A DNA stretch of 20,893 bases from positions 1 through 20,893 of IMG/VR virus record IMGVR_UViG_3300025873_000062. One strand, given 5' to 3'. This document shows, piece by piece, positions 1 to 8,090 of the stretch. This DNA comes from a virus. The notes under the pieces are model-generated. The model searched no databases. It saw only the letters and a program-made list of their open reading frames with translations, and had not been told where the DNA came from. Position numbers and translations under genes: made by a program. The first letter of the stretch is position 1, and each line of letters begins with the position of its first letter.

Positions 1-1
1 T

Positions 2-712
2 GCTGGCACAATCGGTGAAGGTAAAGAGAAATACGCTATCGACACGTTTGCTCGTAAGATTGCTTTTACTCGTAAGATGTTAATCAATGATGATATGTCA
101 GCACTTAGCACTGTACCAACGAAATTTGGTCAAGCTGGTTCTAACTTAGAATCTAACATCGTTTGGGGTTTGTTACTTAACTGGAACTTCTTCACGAATA
201 AAGCAGCTAACTATGTAATGTCTGATGGTAAAGCGTTGTTCCATGCTGACCATGGTAACTTACTGACAGGTGCTTCTGCTTCATTGTTAGATAAAACTGG
301 TCTTTCGAACTTACGTCAATTAGGTCGCAAGATGAAAACCATGGATAACAACTTCATGAACATCATGTATAACAACTTGGTTGTACCTGAAGAACTTGAG
401 ACTGATGCTGAAGATATTCTACATAACGCATTCATAGCAACTGAAGCTTCTAAAGCGAATCAATTCCGTGGTCGTTTAGATTATCGTGTTGAACCACGTT
501 TAGCTGTTGTTACAGGTGGCGCATTAGCATGGTACGCTTTCTCTAACATGGCTGATACGTTTGAATATAGCTACTTAGCTGGTGAAGAAGAAATGATGGT
601 AGAAGTTGTTAACTCTACTGACGTTGACGGTATGGAAATCAAGGTTCGTAAAGATTTCGGTGCTGGTCTTGTTGACTATCGTGGTATGGCTAAGTCGAAA
701 GGCGCAGCTTAA
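2..712 (+). CDS. Major capsid protein, C-terminal part (gene runs off left edge)
   Basis: The frame is open from base 2, so the gene starts outside the window; the ATG at base 77 is internal and should not be taken as the start. About 236 C-terminal residues are visible. The segment FARKIAFTRKMLINDDMSAL matches the conserved 'R..R.alINDD' block of the Mu gpT-like major head proteins, and LFHADHGNL and NLVVPEELE further on are also typical of that group. In several phages this capsid domain is fused behind a ClpP-like prohead protease; whether that holds here cannot be seen. The protein assembles into the icosahedral shell. Its position directly before a cement protein gene supports the call. 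A terminator follows at once, consistent with separate control of a very highly expressed gene. Confidence 0.88.
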   Translation, partial: AGTIGEGKEKYAIDTFARKIAFTRKMLINDDMSALSTVPTKFGQAGSNLESNIVWGLLLNWNFFTNKAANYVMSDGKALFHADHGNLLTGASASLLDKTGLSNLRQLGRKMKTMDNNFMNIMYNNLVVPEELETDAEDILHNAFIATEASKANQFRGRLDYRVEPRLAVVTGGALAWYAFSNMADTFEYSYLAGEEEMMVEVVNSTDVDGMEIKVRKDFGAGLVDYRGMAKSKGAA

Positions 713-726
713 TAAATGCCTAAGCT

Positions 727-755
727 AGAGGTTGGTTATGCTGACCTCTTTCTTT
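727..755 (+). terminator. Intrinsic terminator after the major capsid gene
   Basis: A 9-bp stem, AGAGGTTGG paired with CTGACCTCT (two wobble pairs near the loop), has a 5-base loop and is followed by a T-rich run, TTTCTTT. It lies 15 bases after the capsid stop codon. The next gene has its own strong ribosome site (AGGAG, 764-768), so some readthrough is expected. The stem and loop resemble the hairpin at 3723-3752. Confidence 0.72.
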
Positions 756-774
756 AATTTCTCAGGAGAGAAAC

Positions 775-1110
775 ATGAAAAAGTATGTTCAAGAAGGTGA
801 TGTAGTTACTGCAACTGCACCTGCTGATGGTGTTGTTTCAGGTACACCATTAAAATTAAACGGATTATTCTTAATTCCAGTGACTACTGCTGCTACTGGT
901 GAAGAATTTGAAGCGAATACTAAGGGTGTGTTTAACTTACCTAAGATTCAAGCCGACACACCTGCACAGTTCGCTAAAGCTTACTGGAAAGCAGATAACA
1001 CAGGTGTAACTACTACTGCTTCTGGTAACACGCTAGTAGGTGTGTTTATGGTTGCTGATGCGGTAGGTTTAACTGAAGCTGATGTTCGTTTAAATGGTGT
1101 AGGTATTTAA
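775..1110 (+). CDS. Capsid cement/decoration protein, DUF2190-like
   Basis: A 111-residue protein. The opening MKKYVQEGDVVTATAPADG, followed by SGTPLKLNGLFLIPVTTAA, 'TKGVFNLPK', 'AYWKAD' and 'VRLNG' at the end, follows the pattern of the DUF2190 family of phage capsid stabilising proteins, which bind the outside of the mature shell. Length fits the family (about 105-120 residues). The start is fixed by a strong AGGAG ribosome site 6 bases upstream. The gene follows the major capsid gene and terminator and is followed 2 bases later by the head-tail joining candidate, the usual place for a cement protein. Confidence 0.82.
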   Translation: MKKYVQEGDVVTATAPADGVVSGTPLKLNGLFLIPVTTAATGEEFEANTKGVFNLPKIQADTPAQFAKAYWKADNTGVTTTASGNTLVGVFMVADAVGLTEADVRLNGVGI

Positions 1111-1112
1111 CT

Positions 1113-1430
1113 ATGTCATTGATTGATGATGCTATGAGTGATATGTCTGATGCTGTTAATTCAGTGTTAGGTCACTCTTGCTTGTATCAGCATCAATCAG
1201 GTGCGGTCACTGATGACGTTATGATCATCCTTGACCGCAATAAATCAGTGCATGATAACAATGGTTTCATTGCTGGTTATCGTTGTGAAGCTGTAATATT
1301 GAAATCTCAAATCCCCGAAATAACTGATGATAGTTTCACTAACCCTAAAGGTGAAGAATGGTCGGTTAATCAAATAACGAAAGAAACTTCCTCTAAATGG
1401 TACGTTGACGTTACGCTAATTGGTGCTTAA
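1113..1430 (+). CDS. Putative head-tail joining (connector) protein
   Basis: A 105-residue acidic protein with no motif I can assign firmly. Features are an N-terminal helix (SLIDDAMSDMSDAVNSVLG), a middle with alternating strands, and a C-terminal 'WYVDVTLIGA' strand. Size, position between the cement gene and a gpZ-like gene, and the lambda-like gene order point to the head-tail joining role of lambda gpFII or an equivalent head completion protein. This is inference from position more than from sequence. The ATG has a modest AGGT site about 9 bases upstream, and the gene is separated from both neighbours by only 2 bases, so it is almost certainly translated within the same message. Confidence 0.6.
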   Translation: MSLIDDAMSDMSDAVNSVLGHSCLYQHQSGAVTDDVMIILDRNKSVHDNNGFIAGYRCEAVILKSQIPEITDDSFTNPKGEEWSVNQITKETSSKWYVDVTLIGA

Positions 1431-1432
1431 TT

Positions 1433-2041
1433 ATGTCCGTATATCATACTCATGATTTAGGTGAACTTGCTGATAAAATCAGAGAGAAATCTAAAACAGC
1501 AGACAGAGCTGCTGCCAACACCATCAATAAGTCTGCTACATTCGCTATACGTGAATCCATTAATGAAATGACTTCTGATGTTAACCTGAAACCGTCTTAC
1601 ATTAAAAAACATCTTAAAACGGTCGCTAGGGCTAGCTATAATAATTTACGTGCGGTAATCTCAGCCAATGAACGCGGTACGTTACTCGCTCGTTATCCTC
1701 ATGTTAAAACTAAAGATGGTTATCGTGTCAGTGTAAGTCGTTCTGGTGGTTTTCGTGAAATACCTAACGCAGTCATGGTCAGGACTAAAAATTCAAACGT
1801 AATGACGATTGCCATGTTCAATAAAGACCTAGTTGCTTTGATGAAAAAGCAGTCGGGCAAATCAAATAAAACATTGAAGAAAATGCGTAGGTTAATGAGT
1901 AAAGCTGATTACGGTAGAACACCGTTGCATTCAAGTAGTATTAACCAAATGTTTGAAGAAGTACGTGAAGATATTCAACCTGCCTTGAAAGAATTTATGG
2001 TTGAAACATTCTATAAGGATTTTAAAAGGTTAGACAAATGA
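1433..2041 (+). CDS. Minor tail protein Z-like tail completion protein
   Basis: A 202-residue basic protein. Residues about 20-100 contain 'AANTINKSATFAIRESINEM', 'LKPSYIKKHL' and 'NLRAVISANERGTLLARYP'. These match the plan of the prophage minor tail protein Z family (paired helices, then a strand with 'R.t.LaRf'). Lambda gpZ works at the tail end that joins the head. The C-terminal part is helical and lysine-rich. The stop codon overlaps the start of the next gene (ATGA), a sign of coupled translation, and the gene lies in the same position as Z in lambda, between FII-like and U-like genes. Confidence 0.75.
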   Translation: MSVYHTHDLGELADKIREKSKTADRAAANTINKSATFAIRESINEMTSDVNLKPSYIKKHLKTVARASYNNLRAVISANERGTLLARYPHVKTKDGYRVSVSRSGGFREIPNAVMVRTKNSNVMTIAMFNKDLVALMKKQSGKSNKTLKKMRRLMSKADYGRTPLHSSSINQMFEEVREDIQPALKEFMVETFYKDFKRLDK

Positions 2042-2475
2042 TAGCAGATGATGTAGTGCAGAATCAGATATTACCCGACTTACGAACCATCGTTGGTTTA
2101 TCTGTTTTAGATGGTTTCTTAATTCATTACGCAAAAGATTTACTTAGTGGTAAGAATGGGTTATCTTTTCCTTGTGTTGCAGTACAACCAAGCGGTGAAA
2201 CAGTAACGCCTAAGAATGATTTAACCAGCGGTCGAGTTGATAGGTCATTCAGTGTTGTAGGTGCGGTGAGTACATCTGATGCTTCAACAGTAAGATCGCA
2301 GTTAGATAAGTTGGCTCAAGATGTACGTAAGGCATTAGCTAAAGATAAAATGGATAAAACTGTTCGACCTATTACTTTTAGCACGTGTGTCTATGACTTA
2401 CCTGATTCGAAAGATGCTTACGCTTTTTTTGAGATGAAGGTAGAATTTAACATTAACGAAACGTGGATTGAATAA
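2038..2475 (+). CDS. Putative tail terminator (gpU-like) protein
   Basis: A 145-residue protein. Its pattern is typical of tail terminator/minor tail U proteins: 'FPCVAVQPSGE' in the first half, then RVDRSFSVVGAV, a long helix (STVRSQLDKLAQDVRKALAK) and a closing strand FFEMKVEFNINETWIE. Such proteins form a ring that stops tail tube growth and joins the tail to the head. No catalytic residues are expected. The start overlaps the previous stop by 4 bases, and the stop is immediately followed by the next ATG. Lambda-like order (FII, Z, U) supports the assignment; sequence alone would leave it as a tail protein. Confidence 0.65.
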   Translation: MIADDVVQNQILPDLRTIVGLSVLDGFLIHYAKDLLSGKNGLSFPCVAVQPSGETVTPKNDLTSGRVDRSFSVVGAVSTSDASTVRSQLDKLAQDVRKALAKDKMDKTVRPITFSTCVYDLPDSKDAYAFFEMKVEFNINETWIE

Positions 2476-2793
2476 ATGATTAAACTAACCCCAACGGATG
2501 ATAATGTCATCGTTAAAATTATTGAACAAGAAACAAACACTATAGGTAATGCTGGTATTATTCAGGTTGCTGAAAGTGAAGTAGCACCATCAACGTTAGC
2601 TGAAGTATTAGTACCTGCTAGTGAATCTTATTATCGCAATGGTGAGTTAAGACCTCAACCACGCTTTAGAGCAGGTGATAAGGTTCGTATACCAGCAGGT
2701 AAAGTCGGTACACACGTACCTGAAGCTGTTAAAGGTGAGAAGTGGCTAGCAATAGCTGAAGATGAAATCGTTTATAAAATAGAGGACTGTTAG
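2476..2793 (+). CDS. GroES-like co-chaperonin
   Basis: A 105-residue protein whose order of motifs follows Cpn10/GroES throughout: 'LTPTDDNVIVK' (GroES: LHDRVIVK), a glycine-containing loop 'ETNTIGNAGIIQ' where GroES has its mobile loop ending in IVL, then 'LAEVLVPAS', 'NGELRPQPRFRAGDKVRIP', and a final 'IAEDEIVYKIED' matching GroES 'MSESDILAIVE'. Length is close to the usual 95-100. In T4, gp31 replaces GroES so that host GroEL can fold the capsid protein; a similar job is likely here but not proven. The gene is wedged between tail completion and tail tube genes, an unusual place. The IIQ tripeptide, if it contacts GroEL, has a polar third residue. The ATG directly abuts the previous stop. 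Confidence 0.83.
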   Translation: MIKLTPTDDNVIVKIIEQETNTIGNAGIIQVAESEVAPSTLAEVLVPASESYYRNGELRPQPRFRAGDKVRIPAGKVGTHVPEAVKGEKWLAIAEDEIVYKIEDC

Positions 2794-2795
2794 TA

Positions 2796-2930
2796 ATGGC
2801 AAAACCTACTGTTGAAGTAACCTTTTCTAAAGCTTGTGTTTTTGCAGGTGAAGAAAAAAAGAAGGGCGATAAGCTCAAAGTAACGAAAGCTCAAGCTGAA
2901 CTGTTAAAGGTTCGTGAGCTTATTAGCTAA
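2796..2930 (+). CDS. Small 44-residue phage protein of unknown function
   Basis: A complete short frame with a good ribosome site (AGAGGA, 2781-2786, inside the end of the GroES-like gene). The protein has a short strand (VEVTFSKACVFAG), a lysine-rich turn 'EEKKKGDKLKV' and a C-terminal helix 'TKAQAELLKVRELIS'. The shape 'f.k...haG....kGd.l.vt..qA..L' is common in tiny structural-region phage proteins (DUF7210-like in my reading, not checked). It lies 2 bases after the GroES-like stop and 18 bases before the tail tube gene, so it is cotranscribed with both. Its function is unknown. Confidence 0.7.
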   Translation: MAKPTVEVTFSKACVFAGEEKKKGDKLKVTKAQAELLKVRELIS

Positions 2931-2948
2931 AACTAAGGAGAATACACT

Positions 2949-3701
2949 ATGAGTAATCTTACTCGTAACCGTAGCTTCATCGGTGGTGGTACAATCTATT
3001 TTAGAGAGAAAGGTGCAGCAGCAGCATTAATGTCTGTTGGTAACTCTGACACTCTAACATTCGCTATCAATGAAGATAAGAAAACACAACGTAACTTCCA
3101 GCAAGCAGGTGGTGGTAATATTGCATCACAATCAGCTATCACTGACGTTACTGCATCATTGAATGGTTTATCGTTTCAACCTAATTCACTTGCTGTAGCT
3201 TTACGTTCATTAGTTACAACAGTAGCAAGTGCTGTAGTTGCTGCTGAAGCTCAAGTATCTTATCTGAATGGTTTTATACCGTTTACTAAGATTCCTGATT
3301 GGAGTGAAACCTATTCAGTAACGGGTGCTGCTGGTACACCGACTTACGTTGAAGGTACTGACTACCAAGTTAAAAATGGTGGCATTTTCATTCCGAGTGA
3401 TTCAACCATTGCTGATGCGACTAATATTGAAGTGAATTATACTTCTGCTGAATATTACACCATTGAAGGTATCACTAAAGCTGCTGTTGAATATGAAATC
3501 TTCTTCGATGGTTTCAATGATGCAGATAACGGTAAAGCAGTAACGGTTAATTGCCATACTGTGAAATTTAGCCCAGCATCAGCGCTTGATTTAATCTCAG
3601 AAGATTTCGGTGCTTTACCGATGACTTTTGAAGTATTGGCTGACACGACTAAAGATGGTACAAGCGAATCACAATATTTCGTTGCTAAACTGGTAAGTTA
3701 A
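2949..3701 (+). CDS. Major tail tube protein
   Basis: A 250-residue protein translated from a strong site (AAGGAG, 2935-2940). The opening SNLTRNRSFIGGGTIYFRE and the strand-rich body with few cysteines or charged clusters fit a siphophage tail tube subunit, which stacks in hexameric rings around the tape measure. Residues about 105-170 ('NGFIPFTKIPDWSET' through 'NIEVNYTSAEYYTIEG') look like an inserted or extended beta domain; 'YVEGTDYQVKNGGIFIPS' is a pattern common in tail tube proteins. Its place directly before the tape measure gene and the terminator behind it agree with a highly expressed structural protein. Confidence 0.8.
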   Translation: MSNLTRNRSFIGGGTIYFREKGAAAALMSVGNSDTLTFAINEDKKTQRNFQQAGGGNIASQSAITDVTASLNGLSFQPNSLAVALRSLVTTVASAVVAAEAQVSYLNGFIPFTKIPDWSETYSVTGAAGTPTYVEGTDYQVKNGGIFIPSDSTIADATNIEVNYTSAEYYTIEGITKAAVEYEIFFDGFNDADNGKAVTVNCHTVKFSPASALDLISEDFGALPMTFEVLADTTKDGTSESQYFVAKLVS

Positions 3702-3722
3702 CCTTGTTCAGTAGTACACTCG

Positions 3723-3752
3723 AAGGGTTGGTTTTATACTAACCCTTTTTTT
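3723..3752 (+). terminator. Strong intrinsic terminator after the tail tube gene
   Basis: A 10-bp stem, AAGGGTTGGT paired with ACTAACCCTT (one G-T wobble), has a 5-base loop TTTAT and is followed by five more T. It lies 21 bases after the tail tube stop and 26 bases before the tape measure ATG. It would lower tape measure expression relative to tube, which suits the few-copies versus hundreds-of-copies ratio of these proteins. Confidence 0.85.
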
Positions 3753-3778
3753 ATACCTGTAATTTGGAGCTGGTGATA

Positions 3779-6700
3779 ATGGCTAATAAAAATGAAGAAA
3801 AAATCAATCTGATAATTGATGCTGAAAACCTATCATCAGATGAACTAAATAAAGCAGCTAAGGACGTTGAAGGTCTTGGTGCTGCTGCTCGTAAGACTGA
3901 AAAAGAATTAGATAAGTTAAAATTAGATAAAGCGACCATTAATTCCTATGAAGAAATGGGTGCTGAAATCAATGATCTTCAGCGTGAGATTCGTGAAACT
4001 GAAATTGAATATGAAGATTTAAATAAAGCGTTAAAGAAAAACAAGAATGCAACAAAAGAACAACGTGACGAAGTTAAGAAAACCAAGCAAGCTTTAGACA
4101 CTCAGAAGAAAGCATTGACGGTTGTTAGCGCTGAATATCGTAAAGTAGGTGTATCAGTCAAGAAGATACAGAAAGACTCTGAAACTTACGCTGAGACACA
4201 GAAACGACTAGCTGCTGAAACAACTAAGTTGAGTGGTAGACTTGAAGCTCAGAATAAAGAATTAGCTAAAAAAACTAAAATTCATAAAGACGCTATTGCC
4301 ACTGAGAAAAAAGCAATTGAGTCAGCTAAAGAACTTGAAGAAATTGAAGCGAAGTCAGCTAAGAACAATGAAAAACGTGCAAAATTAAAAGCTAAGAGTT
4401 TTAACGCTACTCGTAAAGAAGCTGCTGAAACGGCTAAGTTGGCTACTAAGTTGAAAAAGTATGAGATTGGTTTAGCTAAATTAAATAAAGAGAAAAAAGA
4501 CGGTACGTTATCAACCAGTAAATACATCAAGAGTGAAGAAAAATTACGTAAGACATTAAAACTTACCGCGAGTCAAGCTAAGTCTACTCGTTTAGCGCTT
4601 GATGCTGCCAATAAATCTAAAACTAAAGCAAGTAAGTCAACAGATGTACTAACTACCGCTACCAGACGTTTAGCACAGGCTTACACTGTGTTACTTGCTG
4701 CTCAGAAGTCTACTGAAGCTGTTGCTCAATCGGTGAAAGGTTATGGTGAATTAGAAGCAGCTATCACGAAGGTTGAAAAAACAACAGGTATCGCACGTGA
4801 GCAAGTTGTCAGTATGGCTGATGATTTACGTACAATGTCTGAGGACGTAACACCTACTGCTACTAATGAATTACTTCGTTATGCTGAAGTCGCTGGTCAA
4901 ATGGGTGTAAGTTCAACTGAGTCGATATTATCGATTGTAGCTGCTGCTGATGCGTTAGCTGTATCAACCGATTTAGCAGGTGATGAAGCTGCATTATTAA
5001 CTGCACGAATTCTAGGTATGACAGGTGAAGGTGTTGATGATATTCACAATCTTGCTTCTGCAATGGTCGATTTAGGTAACTCAACCAAGGCATCTGAATC
5101 CGAAATAGCACACATGACGAAAGAACTGGTAACAGGTACTAGAGTCATTGATTTAAGTAGTGCTGCTGCCGCTGGTTTTGGTGCAACGCTGAAAGAGTTA
5201 GGTCAACCTGCCGAAAGGTCTAGAACTGCCATACAGCGATTGTCAGAAGCTATTGTCAGTGCGTCACAAAAAGGTGGTGAAGATTTAGAGCGTTTGCAGA
5301 ATATTACTGGCATGACTGCTGAAGCAATTGAGAAAGATTTAGGTGAACGACCTGAAAAAGTAATGATTGCTTTCCTTGATGGTTTGAAGCAAGTTAAAGA
5401 CGAAGGTGGTTTAGTTAGTGACACATTACGTAGTGTAGGTATTGCTAGTCAAGAAGCTAATTCAGTATTAGGTGTTCTTGCTGACAAAACAGCTCGTTTA
5501 GCTGAAAACGTCCACCTGTCCAATGAAGCCTATGTCGCAGGTAATAAACACTTTGAAGAAGCTGCTAAAGCTTATGCTGACCAAGAAGCTGTACTTGCTC
5601 GTTTAGCTAATAAGTTCACCACGCTTAAATCGAAAATAGGTGAAGCGTTTCATCCTACTGTATTAAAAGCTGCTGAACATTTCGGTGATGCAATCGGTGA
5701 TAATGAACAAGCTTTAGTTGAAATGGCATTTCATATACCTGAGATTATTGAAGGTGTTAAAGAGGTAAGTGCTGCTTTCAACGGTGTTACTGAAATGTTC
5801 ACTGGTGACGCAGGTATTATTGAACGCACCATGGGTGGTTGGGCTATAGCGGTAAATCTTGTAACCACACATCTTAATAACATGCAGTTAGCGTGGACGC
5901 AATTTCAATTGTCTTCTGCTGAAGCGTTTGGTGGTAGTGAGCGTGATATACTTGACTATAGAAAAACCATAGCCGAATTACGTCTAGCTGTTGCTAAAGA
6001 TGCAGAAGATATAGCGCGCATCAACGCACGTATAGCTGGTGAATCATCATTAGCTTATGAGAACCTTGAAGACACTGTTGTTAACAATAAGAAAGCAATG
6101 GAGGCATTGACTGAAGAACAACGTAATCACATTCAGTCACTTATTACTACCATTGATTTCAGTGATGACCTTAATGCTGAATACCTTAAAGCAGCATCCT
6201 TGATTGCACGTAAAAGTGTTGAGTTAAAAATACTTGCTGCACAGCAGGAGCAAGCAAATAAAACCACGAAAGAAGGTGTTAATGTCCTTCAAGAAATGGA
6301 TGAAAGTTATAAAAATGTTAAATCGTCATCTGATGAATTAAATAAATCAACAGACGTAACAATCGAATCAGTAGATAGATTTTCTAAGGAAACAAATAAT
6401 CTTGCCATATCTGTTCGTAATATTGAAAAAGAGATAATTAAACTTGAAGATGCTCAAAGGGATAAGAATCAAACAGATAAGAATCAATTTGAGATATCTC
6501 GTAAATTACAATCGTTAAATGAACAAAGAGTGGAAAGCAGTAAGAATTTAGTAATCAGGCAAGAACTTGAGACTAAAACACTAGGTCAATTAGTCGAGGT
6601 TCAACGGCAGCACACATACGAAATGGAGTTACTTGATTTAAGATGGAAAGCAGGTGCGTTAACTGTTGTTGAATACACTAAAGCGAAAGAAGATGCAGCG

Positions 6701-7702
6701 TTTAAGACTCAGTTACTTACTCAATTATTAGGTGATTCTGCATCATCTTTCAGTGATGAAGCTGATGCGGCTAATGCTGCTGCTGCTGCTATTGCCGCCA
6801 GAACTAAATCAAGTGAAGGTAGTACCGAGCAGCTACAGCAGCAAAACGCTGAACTAGCTAAAAATGCTGGTCATGCAGGGGTGTCTAATGCGCTAGCTAA
6901 CCGCTGGTTAATATTACAGAAACAGTTAACTAAGGAATACGACCATTCTGGTAAATCTATAGCTGATTTAAGTGCAGAGATAGATGAACTTAACTCTGAA
7001 TATCGTGAGTTTAACTTGGCAACAGCTAGGGCTACTCACGACCTCATAGGTGTAATGAAACCCATTGATGATATGACGCGTGCCGTTAATCGCCACAGGG
7101 TTGCTGTGTTGGAAGAAAATAAAGAGCTAGCAGTATGGATAGACCGAGTTAATTCTGGTTCATTGAGTTTAAAACAATTAGGTAATGCAGCGTGGCAAGC
7201 TGATAATTATTTCACTAAATTGTCAGATAACCAGCTAGAACCTTTACGTGCAGCAATCAAAGATGCGCGTAGTGAATTTAGTGACTTGTCTGACGAAATC
7301 AATGACACTTTTGATGATGTTACGGACAGGTTAGACGAATTACTAGGTAATGAAGCAGGTATTCTTGAGCGTAAATTTAAACGTGAAATGGAGGAAATGC
7401 AAGACCTATTATCACGTGCTACAGCAGCAGGTAACGAGGCTTTAATTAACCAAGTCAAAACAGCTATTCGCAACCTTAAAAAAGCACAGAAACTTGAAAA
7501 GAAAGAATTAGACGAATCAACCTCACTACCCAAACAAGAACAAAAAACACCGACTTCATCGAGTGGGGGTGAAGTTACGGTCAACATTAACTTACCTAAT
7601 GGTTCAACACGTTCAGTCGATGTAGCTAGTCAAGGTGACGCAGATACTTTAGTATCAGCATTGAATCTTTTAGGTGAAATTAATATTAATGGAGTGAGCT
7701 AA
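3779..7702 (+). CDS. Tail tape measure protein (TP901 type core)
   Basis: I place the start at ATG 3779 (1307 residues), because TTGGAG at 3764-3769 is its ribosome site at 9-base spacing; the in-frame TTG at 3764 is part of that site and is unlikely to be the start. Residues about 1-310 are a lysine/glutamate-rich coiled coil. Residues about 317-625 hold the TP901 tape measure core: 'GELEAAITKVEKTTG', 'LRYAEVAGQMGVSS', 'LLTARILGMTGEG', 'GATLKELGQPAERS' and 'GEAFHPTVLKAAEHFG'. A second long helical region follows, with a proline/serine linker and a small strand-rich end. The protein sets tail length and exits with the DNA. No clear lysozyme or peptidase domain was seen. The stop overlaps the next ATG by one base. 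Confidence 0.93.
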   Translation: MANKNEEKINLIIDAENLSSDELNKAAKDVEGLGAAARKTEKELDKLKLDKATINSYEEMGAEINDLQREIRETEIEYEDLNKALKKNKNATKEQRDEVKKTKQALDTQKKALTVVSAEYRKVGVSVKKIQKDSETYAETQKRLAAETTKLSGRLEAQNKELAKKTKIHKDAIATEKKAIESAKELEEIEAKSAKNNEKRAKLKAKSFNATRKEAAETAKLATKLKKYEIGLAKLNKEKKDGTLSTSKYIKSEEKLRKTLKLTASQAKSTRLALDAANKSKTKASKSTDVLTTATRRLAQAYTVLLAAQKSTEAVAQSVKGYGELEAAITKVEKTTGIAREQVVSMADDLRTMSEDVTPTATNELLRYAEVAGQMGVSSTESILSIVAAADALAVSTDLAGDEAALLTARILGMTGEGVDDIHNLASAMVDLGNSTKASESEIAHMTKELVTGTRVIDLSSAAAAGFGATLKELGQPAERSRTAIQRLSEAIVSASQKGGEDLERLQNITGMTAEAIEKDLGERPEKVMIAFLDGLKQVKDEGGLVSDTLRSVGIASQEANSVLGVLADKTARLAENVHLSNEAYVAGNKHFEEAAKAYADQEAVLARLANKFTTLKSKIGEAFHPTVLKAAEHFGDAIGDNEQALVEMAFHIPEIIEGVKEVSAAFNGVTEMFTGDAGIIERTMGGWAIAVNLVTTHLNNMQLAWTQFQLSSAEAFGGSERDILDYRKTIAELRLAVAKDAEDIARINARIAGESSLAYENLEDTVVNNKKAMEALTEEQRNHIQSLITTIDFSDDLNAEYLKAASLIARKSVELKILAAQQEQANKTTKEGVNVLQEMDESYKNVKSSSDELNKSTDVTIESVDRFSKETNNLAISVRNIEKEIIKLEDAQRDKNQTDKNQFEISRKLQSLNEQRVESSKNLVIRQELETKTLGQLVEVQRQHTYEMELLDLRWKAGALTVVEYTKAKEDAAFKTQLLTQLLGDSASSFSDEADAANAAAAAIAARTKSSEGSTEQLQQQNAELAKNAGHAGVSNALANRWLILQKQLTKEYDHSGKSIADLSAEIDELNSEYREFNLATARATHDLIGVMKPIDDMTRAVNRHRVAVLEENKELAVWIDRVNSGSLSLKQLGNAAWQADNYFTKLSDNQLEPLRAAIKDARSEFSDLSDEINDTFDDVTDRLDELLGNEAGILERKFKREMEEMQDLLSRATAAGNEALINQVKTAIRNLKKAQKLEKKELDESTSLPKQEQKTPTSSSGGEVTVNINLPNGSTRSVDVASQGDADTLVSALNLLGEININGVS

Positions 7703-8088
7703 TGACTTTAGATGATGGTGTTACCACGATAACATTACCTGATGCAATTGAATGGGTGAATGAGTTTGATTTTTCACCTGTTAAACAGGACATTCAACAT
7801 ACTATAGTTGGTAACTTAGTGATTAGTGAAAATACAGTGAGCAAGGGAATGCCTATAACGCTGGTTAGTGGTGATGAAGTATGGGTTGATAGGTCTGTCA
7901 TAATTGCATTAAAAGCATTGGTTGATACGGTTGATAAAACATTTACTTTAACACTAGCTGATGCAAGAACTTTTAATGTAAAATTTGACAGAAGTGAAAA
8001 ATCAATAGATGCTAAACCAATTTGGCGTAAGAATGTTCAGGATGCTGATTCTGCTTACACACTAACCCTAAACCTAATGGAAGTTTAA
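7702..8088 (+). CDS. Small tail protein following the tape measure
   Basis: A 128-residue acidic protein of mixed strands. Visible blocks are 'VTTITLPDAIEWVNEFDFSP' near the start and 'SGDEVWVDRSVIIALKAL' then 'FTLTLADARTFNVKFDRSE' near the end. This resembles small proteins that cap the tape measure end of siphophage tails (the position of lambda gpM or a distal tail protein), but the family is not certain to me. Its start lies within the last codon of the tape measure gene, with GGAG 7 bases upstream, so translation is coupled. Role at the tail tip is inferred from position. Confidence 0.6.
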   Translation: MTLDDGVTTITLPDAIEWVNEFDFSPVKQDIQHTIVGNLVISENTVSKGMPITLVSGDEVWVDRSVIIALKALVDTVDKTFTLTLADARTFNVKFDRSEKSIDAKPIWRKNVQDADSAYTLTLNLMEV

Positions 8089-8090
8089 AA

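Noticed and set aside
77-79. ATG at 77 as the start of the capsid gene
   Set aside because: The frame is open to the left edge and the residues just before it (FARKIAFTRK) are part of the conserved capsid motif.
2855-2861. A AAA AAG slippery heptamer, correctly phased, in the 44-residue gene
   Set aside because: A -1 shift here reaches a stop after three codons (GAA GGG CGA TAA), and +1 also stops soon, so no extended G/GT-like product can be made.
3764-3778. TTG at 3764 as start of the tape measure gene
   Set aside because: The TTGGAG there is the natural ribosome site for ATG 3779; using TTG would leave no site upstream.
7207-7587. 126-residue leftward frame within the tape measure gene
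   Set aside because: It lies fully inside a strongly supported gene, is serine/leucine-rich as expected for the reverse of a lysine/glutamate-rich coiled coil, and has no separate signals.
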